From: Nannochloropsis oceanica | Lineage: Eukaryota; Sar; Eustigmatophyceae; Eustigmatales; Monodopsidaceae | Assembly (NCBI GenBank): GCA_004519485.1 | Contig: CP038132.1 | Span: forward strand, 615,001-679,000 | Reading direction: 5' to 3' | DNA length: 64,000 nt | Shown here: piece by piece, positions 54,823 through 64,000 of the stretch | How positions within the stretch are numbered: position 1 is the stretch's first letter | How the letters are laid out: each line of letters opens with the position of its first letter | Notes under the pieces: model-generated | Databases searched by the model: none | The model's input: only the letters and a program-made list of their open reading frames with translations | What the model was told of the DNA's origin: nothing | Position numbers and translations under genes: made by a program

Positions 54823-55155
54823 GGAAGGCAGGGAGGCTGGGAGGCAGGTATAGGAGCTCGGTATTTGTACTTGCATTTTTGATATCGATAAAATTGTAAA
54901 CTGTTTTTTTGCAGACGAGGACGTGGAGTGGATTATATGTGTTTGTAGGTATTGGAGGATAAAATTATTACCAAACAGCTTTGAAGCGACTCGTGCACGG
55001 GGGAAAATATCGAAATGAATACAAATGAGAGGAGAAATAATGACACACACATAATCATGAACCAGAAACGCTCAACGATACAATATAAGTAGTGACGTGG
55101 TCTTGTTTGCTGCAGAGTTTTCCTTCTTGGTGTTTCCATCCCGCCCCATCCTCTT

Positions 55156-55204
<49 letters not shown>

Positions 55205-55304
55205 GCCCGTACTTTCTTGTCTTTATAATTCACGGCGGAAAGTGACTCACTGTACATACACTATTTGGTCCATTCCTTTGATACCCACCCCTGCTCCCTC
55301 TCTT
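54823..55304. other. Convergent 3' region with (AC)n
   Basis: Between the ends of the membrane-protein and DHHC genes. Contains a pure (AC)n tract at 55165-55200 and AT-rich flanks; no gene seen. Confidence 0.5.
55165..55200. repeat. (AC)18 microsatellite
   Basis: Uninterrupted AC dinucleotides in the 3' flanks of two convergent genes. Confidence 0.92.
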
Positions 55305-55408
55305 TCACCCTTTGCCATCATACAGACCCTCTCCCCGTAGCAAAGCCATGCGATCGCCTACTCCCACCGAGACAGATGACGACAGCTCTCCTCCTCCACC
55401 ACAACCAC

Positions 55409-55440
<32 letters not shown>

Positions 55441-56732
55441 ACTCCCCCTCCTCCCCCCACTCCCTTGCTCGCCTGTGTCGGTGTCCGTTTACTCGGTACC
55501 GGCGCCAAACCCCCGATGCCACTACTCCTCCCTCCCTCCCTCCGTCCCATGCCATCCGACAGAAGCTGCTCTTCCTTCACCATCACCTCCATCCCTATTC
55601 CTCCCGACGACGATCGCCTTCTTTTATCCAACAGCATTATACCCGTCTCTTCGTCCGCCTCCAGACACTCCTCCTCTATCTCTCTCCTCCCTCTTCCACC
55701 CCCTCCTACCCCCCCGTCCTCCTCCCCTCCCTCCACACGATACCCCAACACATCGCTCTTAGTTGTTCCCGGAAACTGAGCCGGCACCGGCCAGAACCAA
55801 TGCCCTCTTATCCTCCCCCCTTCCCTCCCACCAAACACTTCATTCACGTCCCCTTTCCCTCCTCTCTTCCTCCCTTGCTGCTGCTGTTGCTGCAACGCTT
55901 GAAACTGCACCCCTCCCGTTCCCATTTTCAGCCTGTCGATAGAAGTAGTGTTGGTCGAGACAACAGTCCACTGATCAAGCATCATACAGCAAGTGAATAG
56001 ACCGAATAAAATCGCCTCAATCACCAAAAACACTACCAGCAAATTTCCTGTGACGTCATCACACCCTTTCGTCACAGCCGGCTCCTCCTCTCCCATGCAC
56101 TTGGCATACCTTGCCACCACCAAGATCAATGCGTAAGTACACATCAAAAATATGTAAAAGATGAACAACAAAAACAACTTATGGTTGCCAATGCCCACGC
56201 AATTATTCACCCAGGGACAGTGGTGATCCATCTTGATAATGCATCTCTTGCAAATACTGCAATGATGAGCTCTTGCCGGCTTGAATGCATTGCACCTCCG
56301 ACAAAACTTACGCACACGCTGGCGAGGGCCTATCCCTGCGCCATCACTGGGCAGCGGGTGCTTGCCCTCTTCCAAGGCAACGGCACCATCTGCCCTCCCA
56401 TTTTCAATCAAACCTTCCTCGTCTGGCAAAGGTAAAGCCTCGCGAGGGACCGCCCCAGGATCCGTCATCATCGCACGGACATGCGAGAGCATCGCCAAGC
56501 ACGCCGTGGTATTGAACGCGACAAAATTCACCAACCCCGGCAAAGACAACAAGCCCATCCACTCAAAAATCACGACCTTGTTGATAGTGTACTGCGCATA
56601 AGCAATCAGCCACCAGGTGACCCCGGCGCAGACAACCCCGCAAGGATCTTGGTTGCACCAGGTCCGGACGTTGTGTTTAGTTCCGCAGCCCTTTTTCTTT
56701 GGGTCCCGCGATGACAACGGCAGGGGCCCCAT
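55305..56732 (-). CDS. DHHC-type protein S-palmitoyltransferase
   Basis: Intronless, 475 residues from ATG 56732. Four membrane helices (VVCAGVTWWLIAYAQYTI; LVNFVAFNTTACLAML; LFLLFIFYIFLMCTYALILV; LLVVFLVIEAILFGLFTCC) surround the cytosolic Cys-rich domain. That domain reads FCRRCNAFKPARAHHCSICK and CIIKMDHHCPWVNNCVGIGN, with catalytic Asp169-His-His-Cys172 and the zinc-binding CCHC sets complete. The DPG motif (MMTDPGAVP) after helix 2 is present; the TTxE motif after helix 4 appears as NTTSID, with Asp in place of Glu. It transfers palmitate from CoA to protein cysteines at Golgi or plasma membranes. The C-terminal 150 residues are disordered, with Gln, Gly and Glu runs; the poly-Gly comes from a (TCC)n-like tract at about 55405-55465. 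Confidence 0.92.
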
Positions 56733-57273
56733 TATGTAGTGTAGTGCAGGCGCTTTCTTGCTGTGTTATTGCTGCTGGGACTGGAGCATGGCTTGCTTGT
56801 TTGACGCCTCCTGTTTGAAGGGGGAGGAAATGAGAAGGGGGAGAAAACGCGGTGATGAGTAGGATGGTGTTACTGCCTTTCAGTCCTCTTCGTGCCACAG
56901 GAGCTGCCGGTGGATGTGGTTTGTGGTGCGAATGTGGATTAAATGCTTCGAATTGGGGCATGGGCGAGGTAGGCGACGATGACCAAGGGCCCTAAGCATC
57001 ATCATTTTGCTTCTTGGGCTCCTCTCCAATAAGAAGCTAGGCAATGCCTATTGTGTCCTTGCCACTCGCGTGCTGTGCATCCAAGCCCAATCAAAAACTC
57101 TCCACTCGCCTCTGATAGTGGTGGTTGTTGTACGTCGGCTGCGGCAGAGGTCCTTCTCATGACTTCCAAGCAGCTGATCACGCCTGCTTCCTCTCGCCTC
57201 CATGCGTATCGCAAATGCCGCATCGCTTCCCACTGACTAACAAACCACACAACAACACACTCTATAGGCATCG
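56733..57273. promoter_or_regulatory. Divergent promoter region, DHHC and QCR9 genes
   Basis: 541 bp between start codons on opposite strands. No TATA box or repeated element recognised. Confidence 0.45.
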
Positions 57274-58022
57274 ATGCTGCTCTCCATGGCGTTGCGGCGC
57301 ACAATGGCTGCCCAGCGGCCAGCAATGGCGGGGGCAGGTATGTACACTCGAAGGAAAGAGGGAGGAAATGAGAAAGTCGATCTGGGAGCTGTGCACTCGT
57401 CGTCGTGTCTTGTCCTGCATCAACCAACACGTCAAGCGCCCACCCAAACTCACACCCCATATCCTCCTCCCTCTTTCGTTAGGCCGCCGTGGCCTGGCCA
57501 CGACTAGCAGCAGCGGGGGCGGGGCCCTTTACCACACGCTGTACAAGAACGTCTTTCGCAGCAACATTGCCTACTTGACTTATGTCTTTGCGGGGGCCAT
57601 TGCGGTAGAGTGGGTCTACTCCAAGGGCATCGACACGGCATGGGAGCTGAGCAACAGTGGGGTACGTCTCGTGTTTGTGTTTTGCTGGTGGGGAGAATGG
57701 AGCGAGATCGGGATGTGTGAAGGAATGGAGGGGCCTTCGCTGTAGCTTGGTAGAGAGGGTGAAGGAAAGAGAGAAAGCAAAGGTTGATTTGGGATGCTGC
57801 GATCAGTAATGGACTCTCATTTGATGATATAATTGTTCTGGTGAAGACAATCGAGAAAGCGGTGTTCTTCAAAGAAAGAACAAGCAATGCGTATGACCTC
57901 ACACTGGCACACTTTCACAACACCACCAAACACAGAAACTTTACCACCATGTAGACTGGAGCAAGTGGCACTTCCACCTAGACGAGGAAGAAGAGGAGGA
58001 AGAGGACGAAGAGGAGGAGTAA
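57274..58022 (+). CDS. QCR9: Cytochrome bc1 complex subunit 9 (QCR9/UQCR10)
   Basis: Model: join(57274..57337, 57483..57661, 57936..58022), 109 residues, phases 1 and 0. A small single-helix subunit of mitochondrial complex III. A short Arg-rich presequence (MALRRTMAAQRPAMAGAGRR) precedes the conserved body: LYHTLYKNVFRSNIAYLTYV, then FAGAIAVEWVYSKGIDTAWE, then LSNSG|KLYHHVDWSKW. This reproduces the family pattern 'Y..lf.rn..y...i..gA...e......d..we..N.GKl...i'. The stop follows an acidic tail (DEEEEEEEDEEEE) that typical QCR9 proteins lack. The last splice is supported by the family Gly-Lys junction falling exactly on it. Too short and too interrupted to be noticed as a single open frame. 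Confidence 0.83.
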
Positions 58023-58722
58023 AGTAAAGCTGAGTAGCATGTGGAGTAGCCGCGTATGCATTGAGCGTGTATGTGTGATGTAGGGAAGGAGGGAGGGGAA
58101 GGAGGGGGGGACGCGGGATTCGCCGTGACGTCGCCTTCTCCATTCTGTGCGATTGGTGGCTATCTGGGGGAAGAGAAAAAGCTGCAACAGAATGGGGCGG
58201 TGAGAACGACCGATAAGGAACGAAATGATGTTTTGGTTGACAAGAGTTCTCAACGCTTGTAGTTAATTGTGGATATGCTTGCTTTTGTTTCCTTGTTGTA
58301 TTGCTTCTGCTGTCTCTTGTCTTCTATCCCTTTCCCTTTCGCGCACGCACTGGCAAGGGAACAACCACATTCACTTGCGAGGGAGGGTCGTCGGCGTCGT
58401 AGGTGGCCGTGCCGGATCACTCTCACCTTCTGCATAGGTATCAAAACTCCGCCAGGAGGCCTCTCTTTCATCGCATCATTCTTTTTGTCGTACTAGTGTT
58501 GCGTGTTGCCGATGGTTTGGTAAAATCCTTCTAGTGTTTGTGCCCTTCTTTGCCCCACCCCCTCTTTTCTATCTCCGTCTTCGTTGCTTTTCCATCGTTG
58601 ATGCAGATAAGCTTTCCCTTGTCCCGGTACCCACCTCCCCACGACTAGTTCTTACCTTCACTCCTACACTCTTGCCTCATTGCAAACCACGCTTCACCTC
58701 CTATATCCTCTATATGATGATT
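58023..58722. other. Convergent 3' region, 700 bp
   Basis: 3' flanks of QCR9 and of the leftward membrane-protein gene. G-rich runs near 58080-58130. No gene was recognised. Confidence 0.45.
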
Positions 58723-59610
58723 TCATTGCACCTTCTTCTCTGGCATGGCCGGATCGATCCCTGGCACCTGTCCCCGCAGCGCCTGGATGTAAATACCCGC
58801 AATCGAGGCCGTACCCCATGACAACCCCACCACCACCCCCGCGTCTACTATAGCCCTGTACGGAAACACCAACGTCTTGACTAATTTCACCAATCCCACA
58901 ATGCCCAGGGCGAGTGTCCACGACACAATTTGTCGTTTTTTGCTGGCGTGGAAGAGACCCATGCTGTAGGGGGCCGCGAACAGCTTGTGGTGGAAGGGAG
59001 AGTTAGGTCCCAAGGTCATCGCTCGCTTGACTACTAGCGGAGAGAACTTGAGTTGAAAGCCCTTGTAACCCTCAGCGTAGGCCATAACCAACGCAAACCC
59101 CACGTATTGCGCCCAGTGGAGAGGTGTAAAGGCAGTGGCACCGGCGGTCCCGGCCTTGCTGAACGGCTCGAGAGCAATGGGCAAGAGACGGCGGATGGCG
59201 TTGCTAAGCACAGCCACCACGCCAACGACGCCCCAAAGCGTCGAGAGCGAGAAATGCTGCTTAGATCCTGTGTCAGCGGCGCCGGTAGCGCCACCTGTGA
59301 TCTTGCTCAGCTGCGCCATGGCGAAGGCGCGGGTAGGCGGTGGTTGATTTGGTGGAGCCGTCACTGCTCCTGCTCCTACACCTCCTGCTGCTGGCCACGA
59401 CGAAGTGAAGGACGATGCGCTAAGCTTGTTTTTCCACCCGAACGAAAAGGTGGTGGCGGCTCGTTGCTTAGACGAGGACCAGCCAAAGGCAGAGGCAGCG
59501 GGGCGGGCGCTGAGCAATGGGCGACGGAAGGCGAAAATGGTGGGGGAAAGGAGGACGCAGAGAACGAGCGGGAGGCCAAGCAGAACTCGAAGCGGGCAAC
59601 CACCATGCAT
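58723..59610 (-). CDS. Plastid-targeted membrane protein, function unknown
   Basis: Intronless, 295 residues from ATG 59610. Signal core VLLGLPLVLCVLLSPTIFA then Phe-Arg-Arg: another Ala-Phe plastid import site. A transit-like region rich in Ala, Ser and Lys follows to about residue 95. The mature part has four or five hydrophobic segments: LSTLWGVVGVVAVLSNAI, LHWAQYVGFALVMAYAEGYK, QIVSWTLALGIVGLVKLVK, AIVDAGVVVGLSWGTASIAG. Conserved-looking polar positions include AEGYKGFQLKFSPLV between helices and FAAPYSMGLFHASKKRQI. I believe similar proteins occur in other photosynthetic organisms but cannot name the family. A thylakoid or plastid-envelope location is inferred from the leader only. Confidence 0.72.
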   Translation of the reverse strand: MHGGCPLRVLLGLPLVLCVLLSPTIFAFRRPLLSARPAASAFGWSSSKQRAATTFSFGWKNKLSASSFTSSWPAAGGVGAGAVTAPPNQPPPTRAFAMAQLSKITGGATGAADTGSKQHFSLSTLWGVVGVVAVLSNAIRRLLPIALEPFSKAGTAGATAFTPLHWAQYVGFALVMAYAEGYKGFQLKFSPLVVKRAMTLGPNSPFHHKLFAAPYSMGLFHASKKRQIVSWTLALGIVGLVKLVKTLVFPYRAIVDAGVVVGLSWGTASIAGIYIQALRGQVPGIDPAMPEKKVQ

Positions 59611-60115
59611 CAGGAAAGGCTAGAACGACAGTCACGCGGCCGCTGCTGCTGCTGCTCCTGATGGTGGTGGCGGTGGGTAGCCTGTTATAAGTGGAAGGAA
59701 AGGAAATGATGAACTTCAGCAAGTGCCACACGGAGCGACGACTGGAAGCACAAAATAAATCCGCCACTGCCTGAGCACAGTGCTATTACCAAGGGCTTCT
59801 CACTATCCAGTGGTGGATAGGTGTAAGAATCACCTAGCGGCAGTAATCGTATGTCCCTCTCGTGCATGTATTCATTCCCACTTCCTCGCCAGTACTGAGA
59901 AGCGAGCGTTGTGTGGTTCCAATGCACAACCCAAAACCAAATCTCAAGCAATTTCTACTTTGCCGCCCCACATCAGAAAGGCAGACAAAGGGCAAGAACA
60001 TCCGGAAATCAGACACTAGCCGAAGCCATTTTACAGGATCATCGCTCCACAAAGCCAAGCAAAGTCATTGCTTCGTCATCGTCAGCAAGGAAGGCGAGAA
60101 GGAGGAGGTCGTATC
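59611..60115. promoter_or_regulatory. Divergent promoter region, plastid membrane protein and ELP2
   Basis: 505 bp between oppositely oriented start codons. A CTG/CAG-type run (59641-59657) lies near the left end; otherwise nothing was recognised. Confidence 0.45.
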
Positions 60116-63100
60116 ATGTCGGGCTCAGATCAAGCAAATATGGCATCCACGAGCACCACCACGACCAGCGTGGGAGCCGAGTCCGTCTTTATATCCGCGG
60201 CATGTAACTCCTTCAGTCAATGCCTGGCGTGGGCCAAGGAGGTCCTTCCTGTCGACAAGGTAAGACACTTTAAGTGGAACTGGGGTATAGGGAGGTCGAC
60301 TTTGCCTTGCGTGGAGGGTCAGCCTCTGATTGATTCGACCGCGTACATGGTTGTTGAGTGAAATTCTTTCCCCCTTCCTTTTTAGGAGGAAAATACATCC
60401 TTGGTGGTGGCGTATGGCGCGCATGAATGGGTCGCACTGGCGACGGCGGAAGGCGAGGTCCGACACAGCCTTCGGGGCCACGGGGGAAAGGTACATTGCG
60501 TCGCCTGGCTGGTCCCCAGACAAGTCTTGGTATCGGGTGCCGCGGATGGCACTGTTCGTATTTGGGAGCAGAACAAGAATAGATCGGCATGGATGTGCAC
60601 GGAGATAATTCGGCCCACCAAGGGTGAGACCGCGACGGCGTCAATCAACCGCCTGGCGGTCTTGGGAGGATGTTTGATTGCAGCTGTCACGACGCTTTCC
60701 GTCACGGTGTGGCAGTGCAGTCATTCCCGTTGTACAGATAGTGATTCTACGTGGACGGAAATATTTGCCGTGGTCTTGCCACCTACTCAAATCCCCTATG
60801 CTGTCGCGTTGGTGCCGTTGTCAGGCCAGGAAGACGAGGGAGTGGAGGAGGACGGGATAGGAGAGGTGGCTTTATTTGTAGGAGCCGTGGACGCTAAAAT
60901 TCACATATGGAATGGCAGGGTTCCAAGAAAGATGAAACAGGAAGAAGGGGGTGGAGGAAAATCGACATCGCCTGATTGGAAACGCGCGGGTTCTTTAGTG
61001 GGGCATCAGGACTGGGTCCGAAGCTTGGCGTGGAGACCTCTGTCCAGGGCACACGAAGACCACCTCCAGCATCAGGAGGGCTTCGAGAAGCGGGAACAGC
61101 AGCAGCTGCAGCGTGGGAGAGCAGGAGATGGAGGGGTTTGGGTGGCGTCAGGTGCGCATGATGGGAGGATTAGGCTATGGCGAATCGAGCCGATGGAAGG
61201 GAGTAAGGCGCTACATGCCAAGGTGAAAGAGACTGTGCGAAAAGCAGGAGGAGGGGAATACAATGACGAAGAAAATAACGATGATGGTGAGGAGCGGGTG
61301 CGTGTTGACGAGGAAGCGGACAACGATGAGGTGCGCTTGGTGATTGAGGGCGAGCAGTGCAAGTATGGCGTGCGACTGGATGCCCTGCTGGTGGGCCACA
61401 CGGACTGGGTGACGGGCTTGTGCTGGCACCCGCAAAGCAAGCATTTCCTCTCACAACCTCAACAGCAAGAACGACAACCGTTAGCATTGCTCTCCTGCTC
61501 CATGGACAGGAGTTTAATTATTTGGAGACCGGAGGGAGCGAGAGGGGTATGGACCCCGCGAGTGCGTCTGGGAGATTTAGGAGCAGATTTGGGTGGGGCG
61601 GTAGGAAGTAATTTGCTTGGGTTCATGGGGTGTGTGTTTAGTGCGGATGGAAAAAAAGTGTTAGGTCATGGCTTTGGAGGTTCTTTCCACGCGTACGAAC
61701 GAGAGGGGAAGGGGGAGGGCGTAAGGGAGGAAGGGGAGGAGGAGGAGGGGGAGGAGGAAGGACGTTGGGTGCCAGGACCGTTCACGACGGGTCATTTCGA
61801 AGAAGTTAGTGATGTGCAGTGGGAAAGGAGTGGCAAGGGGAGAGGAGGGGGAAGGTATTTGGTGAGTGTCAGTAAGGATCAGACGACGCGATTGTGGGCG
61901 AGGGTGGTGGCAACGCAAAGATGGCATGAAATGTCGCGCGTGCAGGTGCATGGGTACGATCTGACTTGTTTGGATTTGCTGCCTCCCCGAAGGGCAGGAA
62001 GGGAAGGGATACAAGGACAAGAACATCGCCTGATTTCCGGTGCAGACGAGAAGACGTTGAGGGTGTTTGATGCACCCAACAAAGTGCTTGGTCTCTTAGA
62101 GGCTCTGGGGGGGATCCGGTCCGTGCAGCCGGCCCGAGTGGAGACGGCGTACATCCCAGCATTGGCACTGTCGAGCAAAGCGGTGCAAATTTCGTCTTCT
62201 ACTTCATCGTCATCGAAAGTGAAGGTAGAGGAGGAAGAGCTTGGTGGAGGAGGAATGATTCTGAGCACGGATGGTGGCGCGGGTACTGGGAAGGAAGACG
62301 TTGAAGCAATCGCGAAGGCCCGAGCGCGTGTCTCATGGGAAGGACGTGGGAAGAACCCTTCTTTGCTGGAGAGTGAGCTGGTGGATCATACGTTGTGGCC
62401 AGAAATTGCGAAGTTATACGGGCATGGCAATGGGATTGCATGCTTAGCAGCTGACCCCACGGGAAGGCTGGTGGCCTCGGCGTGCAAAGCCCGAGATGCT
62501 GAGACGGCACAGGTCAGGCTGTGGGATACAGGGAGCTGGATAGGGGCGGGTGTGTTACCCGGGCATGAATCTACGGTTGTGCAGTTGGCCTTTTCGCATG
62601 ATGGGCTGTTATTAGTGAGTGTGTCGAAGGATCGGCAGGTGTGTGTATATGCACGTGCGCGGAAGGGAGAGGGGGAGGAAGAGGGCGAGGAGCAGAGCTT
62701 CCAGCCGGTGCAGACTTTGTCCAAGTCTCATAAGCGGATCATTTGGTCGTGTGACTGGTCGCATGATGATGCTTTGTTGGCTACGGCGTCAAGAGATGGA
62801 GTGGTTAAGCTGTGGCGACGGTTGGTGGGAAAGGTAGAGGGAGGAGGAGGAGATAGAGGAGGAAAGCACCAGCTGCAGCCGGTGTTGATGCCTCAGGCTC
62901 AGGCGAGTTTTAAACCATCCTCGAATAAGACGGATGCGGTGACGGCCGTGGCATTTGCGCCTCGTTTGGTAGAGCAGGTCGGGAGGAAGGAAGGAGTGGG
63001 TGAGGATGAGAGCTACATATTGGCCATTGGCATGGAGAGCGGGGAGGTGGAGCTGTGGTCGGGAAGAAAGGATGATGGGACCTCATGGCGGTGTCTCATG

Positions 63101-63283
63101 GTGTTTGAGGGGAGTTTGCCTCATGCAGCGGCGGTTCGACGGCTTCGATGGAAACCTCTTGCTTTCAATGCGGATGTCGCTGGAGCTGCCGGGTTAAATA
63201 GGGAGAAAGAGGGAGAGCTGCTGATGTTGGCTAGCTGTGGGGCGGATCATGCCGTGAAAATTACCCGCATTCTTAATGTATAG
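60116..63283 (+). CDS. ELP2: Elongator complex subunit 2
   Basis: Model: join(60116..60259, 60386..63283), 1,013 residues, one phase-0 intron of 126 nt. ELP2 is the double beta-propeller of Elongator, which makes cm5/mcm5 modifications on tRNA wobble uridine. Exon 1 ends with VFISAACNSFSQCLAWA and VLPVDK; exon 2 goes on with the first blades (LRGHGGKVHCVAWL, VSGAADGTVRIWEQ). Further WD motifs can be followed: AGSLVGHQDWVRSLAWRP, VASGAHDGRIRLWRIE, LVGHTDWVTGLCWHP, LLSCSMDRSLIIWRPE, YLVSVSKDQTTRLWARV, ISGADEKTLRVFDAP, LPGHESTVVQLAFSHDG, SHKRIIWSCDWSHDD and LATASRDGVVKLWRR. The family-typical linker between propellers (DEKTLRVFDAPNKVLGLLEA) is conserved. It is longer than the 800 or so residues usual for ELP2 because of Glu/Gly inserts. 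Confidence 0.93.
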
Positions 63284-63616
63284 GTAGATACAATTACGCA
63301 TGACTAAATACACAAAATTGAACGTCAAAAAGAAGTACATCTAAACCACATGGTGATCATGACAGGAGACCTTTAACAAGTAGGTCCAGACTTGAATGGC
63401 GGGAAGGCAGGGCCCCTCCCTGTCGTTGGGCGAAGTGACCAAAACCATCGAATGAATAAAATTCGCGAGCCGTTTTTACATATGGCGGCCCCATTCATTT
63501 TTAAATTCTGGACAAGGGCAAGGCCGGGTTGTCGCAAAGAAATCATATAAGACTAACCCTAAACCTCTTTCTTTTTTTTAAATCCCATCACCCTCCCAGG
63601 TATAATAGAAGATTAA
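63284..63616. other. Intergenic 333 bp
   Basis: Same-strand spacer between ELP2 and the next gene, holding its promoter. No feature recognised. Confidence 0.45.
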
Positions 63617-64000
63617 ATGTTCCTCCGTTGGCTGTTTGGCCCCTCCTTTATCGTCACGATTGCCGCGCTCTCCGTGTTGTATTCGTCTTTCTGTATTCGC
63701 GGAGTCTTCTCCTTTCGTCTTAGCGCTTCCAATTACCTTGGACGCCACCACAAGCATCACAGTCTCCTTGTTTCACGCACAATAATGAGTGCATCCTTTT
63801 TCGATCCACAACCACCACCACCATCAGCAGCAGCAGCAGCAGCAGAAAAAGCAGCAGCAACAACAACACCACCAGCGCAAACGGCAGCTTCAGTGAAAAC
63901 CATCCTCCTACTCGCGACCACCGAAGATAAAGCCTCCCTCAACATCGTCAAAGCCCTCCTCTCAAGAGGCGGCTGGGCCGAATCGCCCTCGATGGACACA
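63617..64000 (+). CDS. D-aminoacyl-tRNA deacylase (DTD2/GEK1-like), N-terminal part only
   Basis: The frame from ATG 63617 stays open for 128 codons to the window edge. The recognisable part is VKTILLLATTEDKASLNIVK followed by ALLSRGGWAE (about residues 93-122). It matches the start of DTD2/GEK1, where 'vATt.DpAS.n.a.aLL...gW' opens the catalytic domain. DTD2 hydrolyses D-amino acids from mischarged tRNA. Two starts compete. ATG 63617 gives a hydrophobic leader (MFLRWLFGPSFIVTIAALSV then FCIRGVFSFRLSA), suggesting organelle or secretory import. ATG 63785 gives a short form beginning MSASFFDPQ, suitable for the cytosol. Between them and the domain lies a Pro/Ala/Thr linker. Because only about 30 informative residues are visible, the family call is tentative. 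Confidence 0.6.
   Translation, partial: MFLRWLFGPSFIVTIAALSVLYSSFCIRGVFSFRLSASNYLGRHHKHHSLLVSRTIMSASFFDPQPPPPSAAAAAAEKAAATTTPPAQTAASVKTILLLATTEDKASLNIVKALLSRGGWAESPSMDT

Noticed and set aside
57002-57460. 152-codon minus-strand frame
   Set aside because: Overlaps the first exon and intron of QCR9 on the other strand and has no recognisable features.

Overview
This window looks like nuclear DNA of a photosynthetic stramenopile, most likely a Nannochloropsis-like eustigmatophyte. That placement is an inference. The supporting signs are: compact, intron-poor genes on both strands; short GT-AG introns (about 100-420 nt, donors often GTACGT or GTAAGT); GC-rich coding DNA full of Ser, Glu, Gln and Gly homopolymers; and three proteins beginning with a signal peptide followed by Ala-Phe, the mark of bipartite plastid targeting in algae with secondary plastids. 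There is no operon structure, CRISPR, tRNA or rRNA that I can see.

Left third (1-21 kb): a truncated unknown gene at the left edge (-), a four-exon NTF2/SnoaL-like gene (+), a GARP/MYB SHLQKYR transcription factor (+), a plastid-targeted HxxxD acyltransferase (-), a 3,059-bp hAT DNA transposon with perfect 14-bp terminal inverted repeats and an 8-bp target duplication, a 1,519-residue unknown solenoid-like protein (-), the NatC catalytic subunit NAA30 with a His/Cys-rich tail (+), and an unknown 338-residue protein (+).

Middle (21-50.9 kb): APC4 of the anaphase-promoting complex (-), a 1,386-residue DUSP-containing ubiquitin hydrolase (+), a P5B-type (ATP13A2-like) ATPase of 1,861 residues (+), an ethanolamine/amino-acid permease (-), a Yme1/FtsH-type mitochondrial i-AAA protease (+), a protein resembling the HRDC and HTH parts of RecQ helicases without a helicase (+), a plastid-targeted GST/glutaredoxin-like protein (-), and the ER chaperone GRP94 ending in SDEL (-).

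Right part (50.9-64 kb): a poorly resolved 2.4-kb stretch, a polytopic membrane protein (+), a DHHC palmitoyltransferase (-), the complex III subunit QCR9 (+), a plastid-targeted membrane protein (-), Elongator subunit ELP2 (+), and the start of a DTD2-like D-aminoacyl-tRNA deacylase (+) running off the right edge. Many genes serve protein maturation, quality control or turnover, but they are ordinary dispersed housekeeping genes and I see no dedicated gene cluster. Splice sites were placed by eye from consensus, reading phase and family motifs; no transcript data were available.
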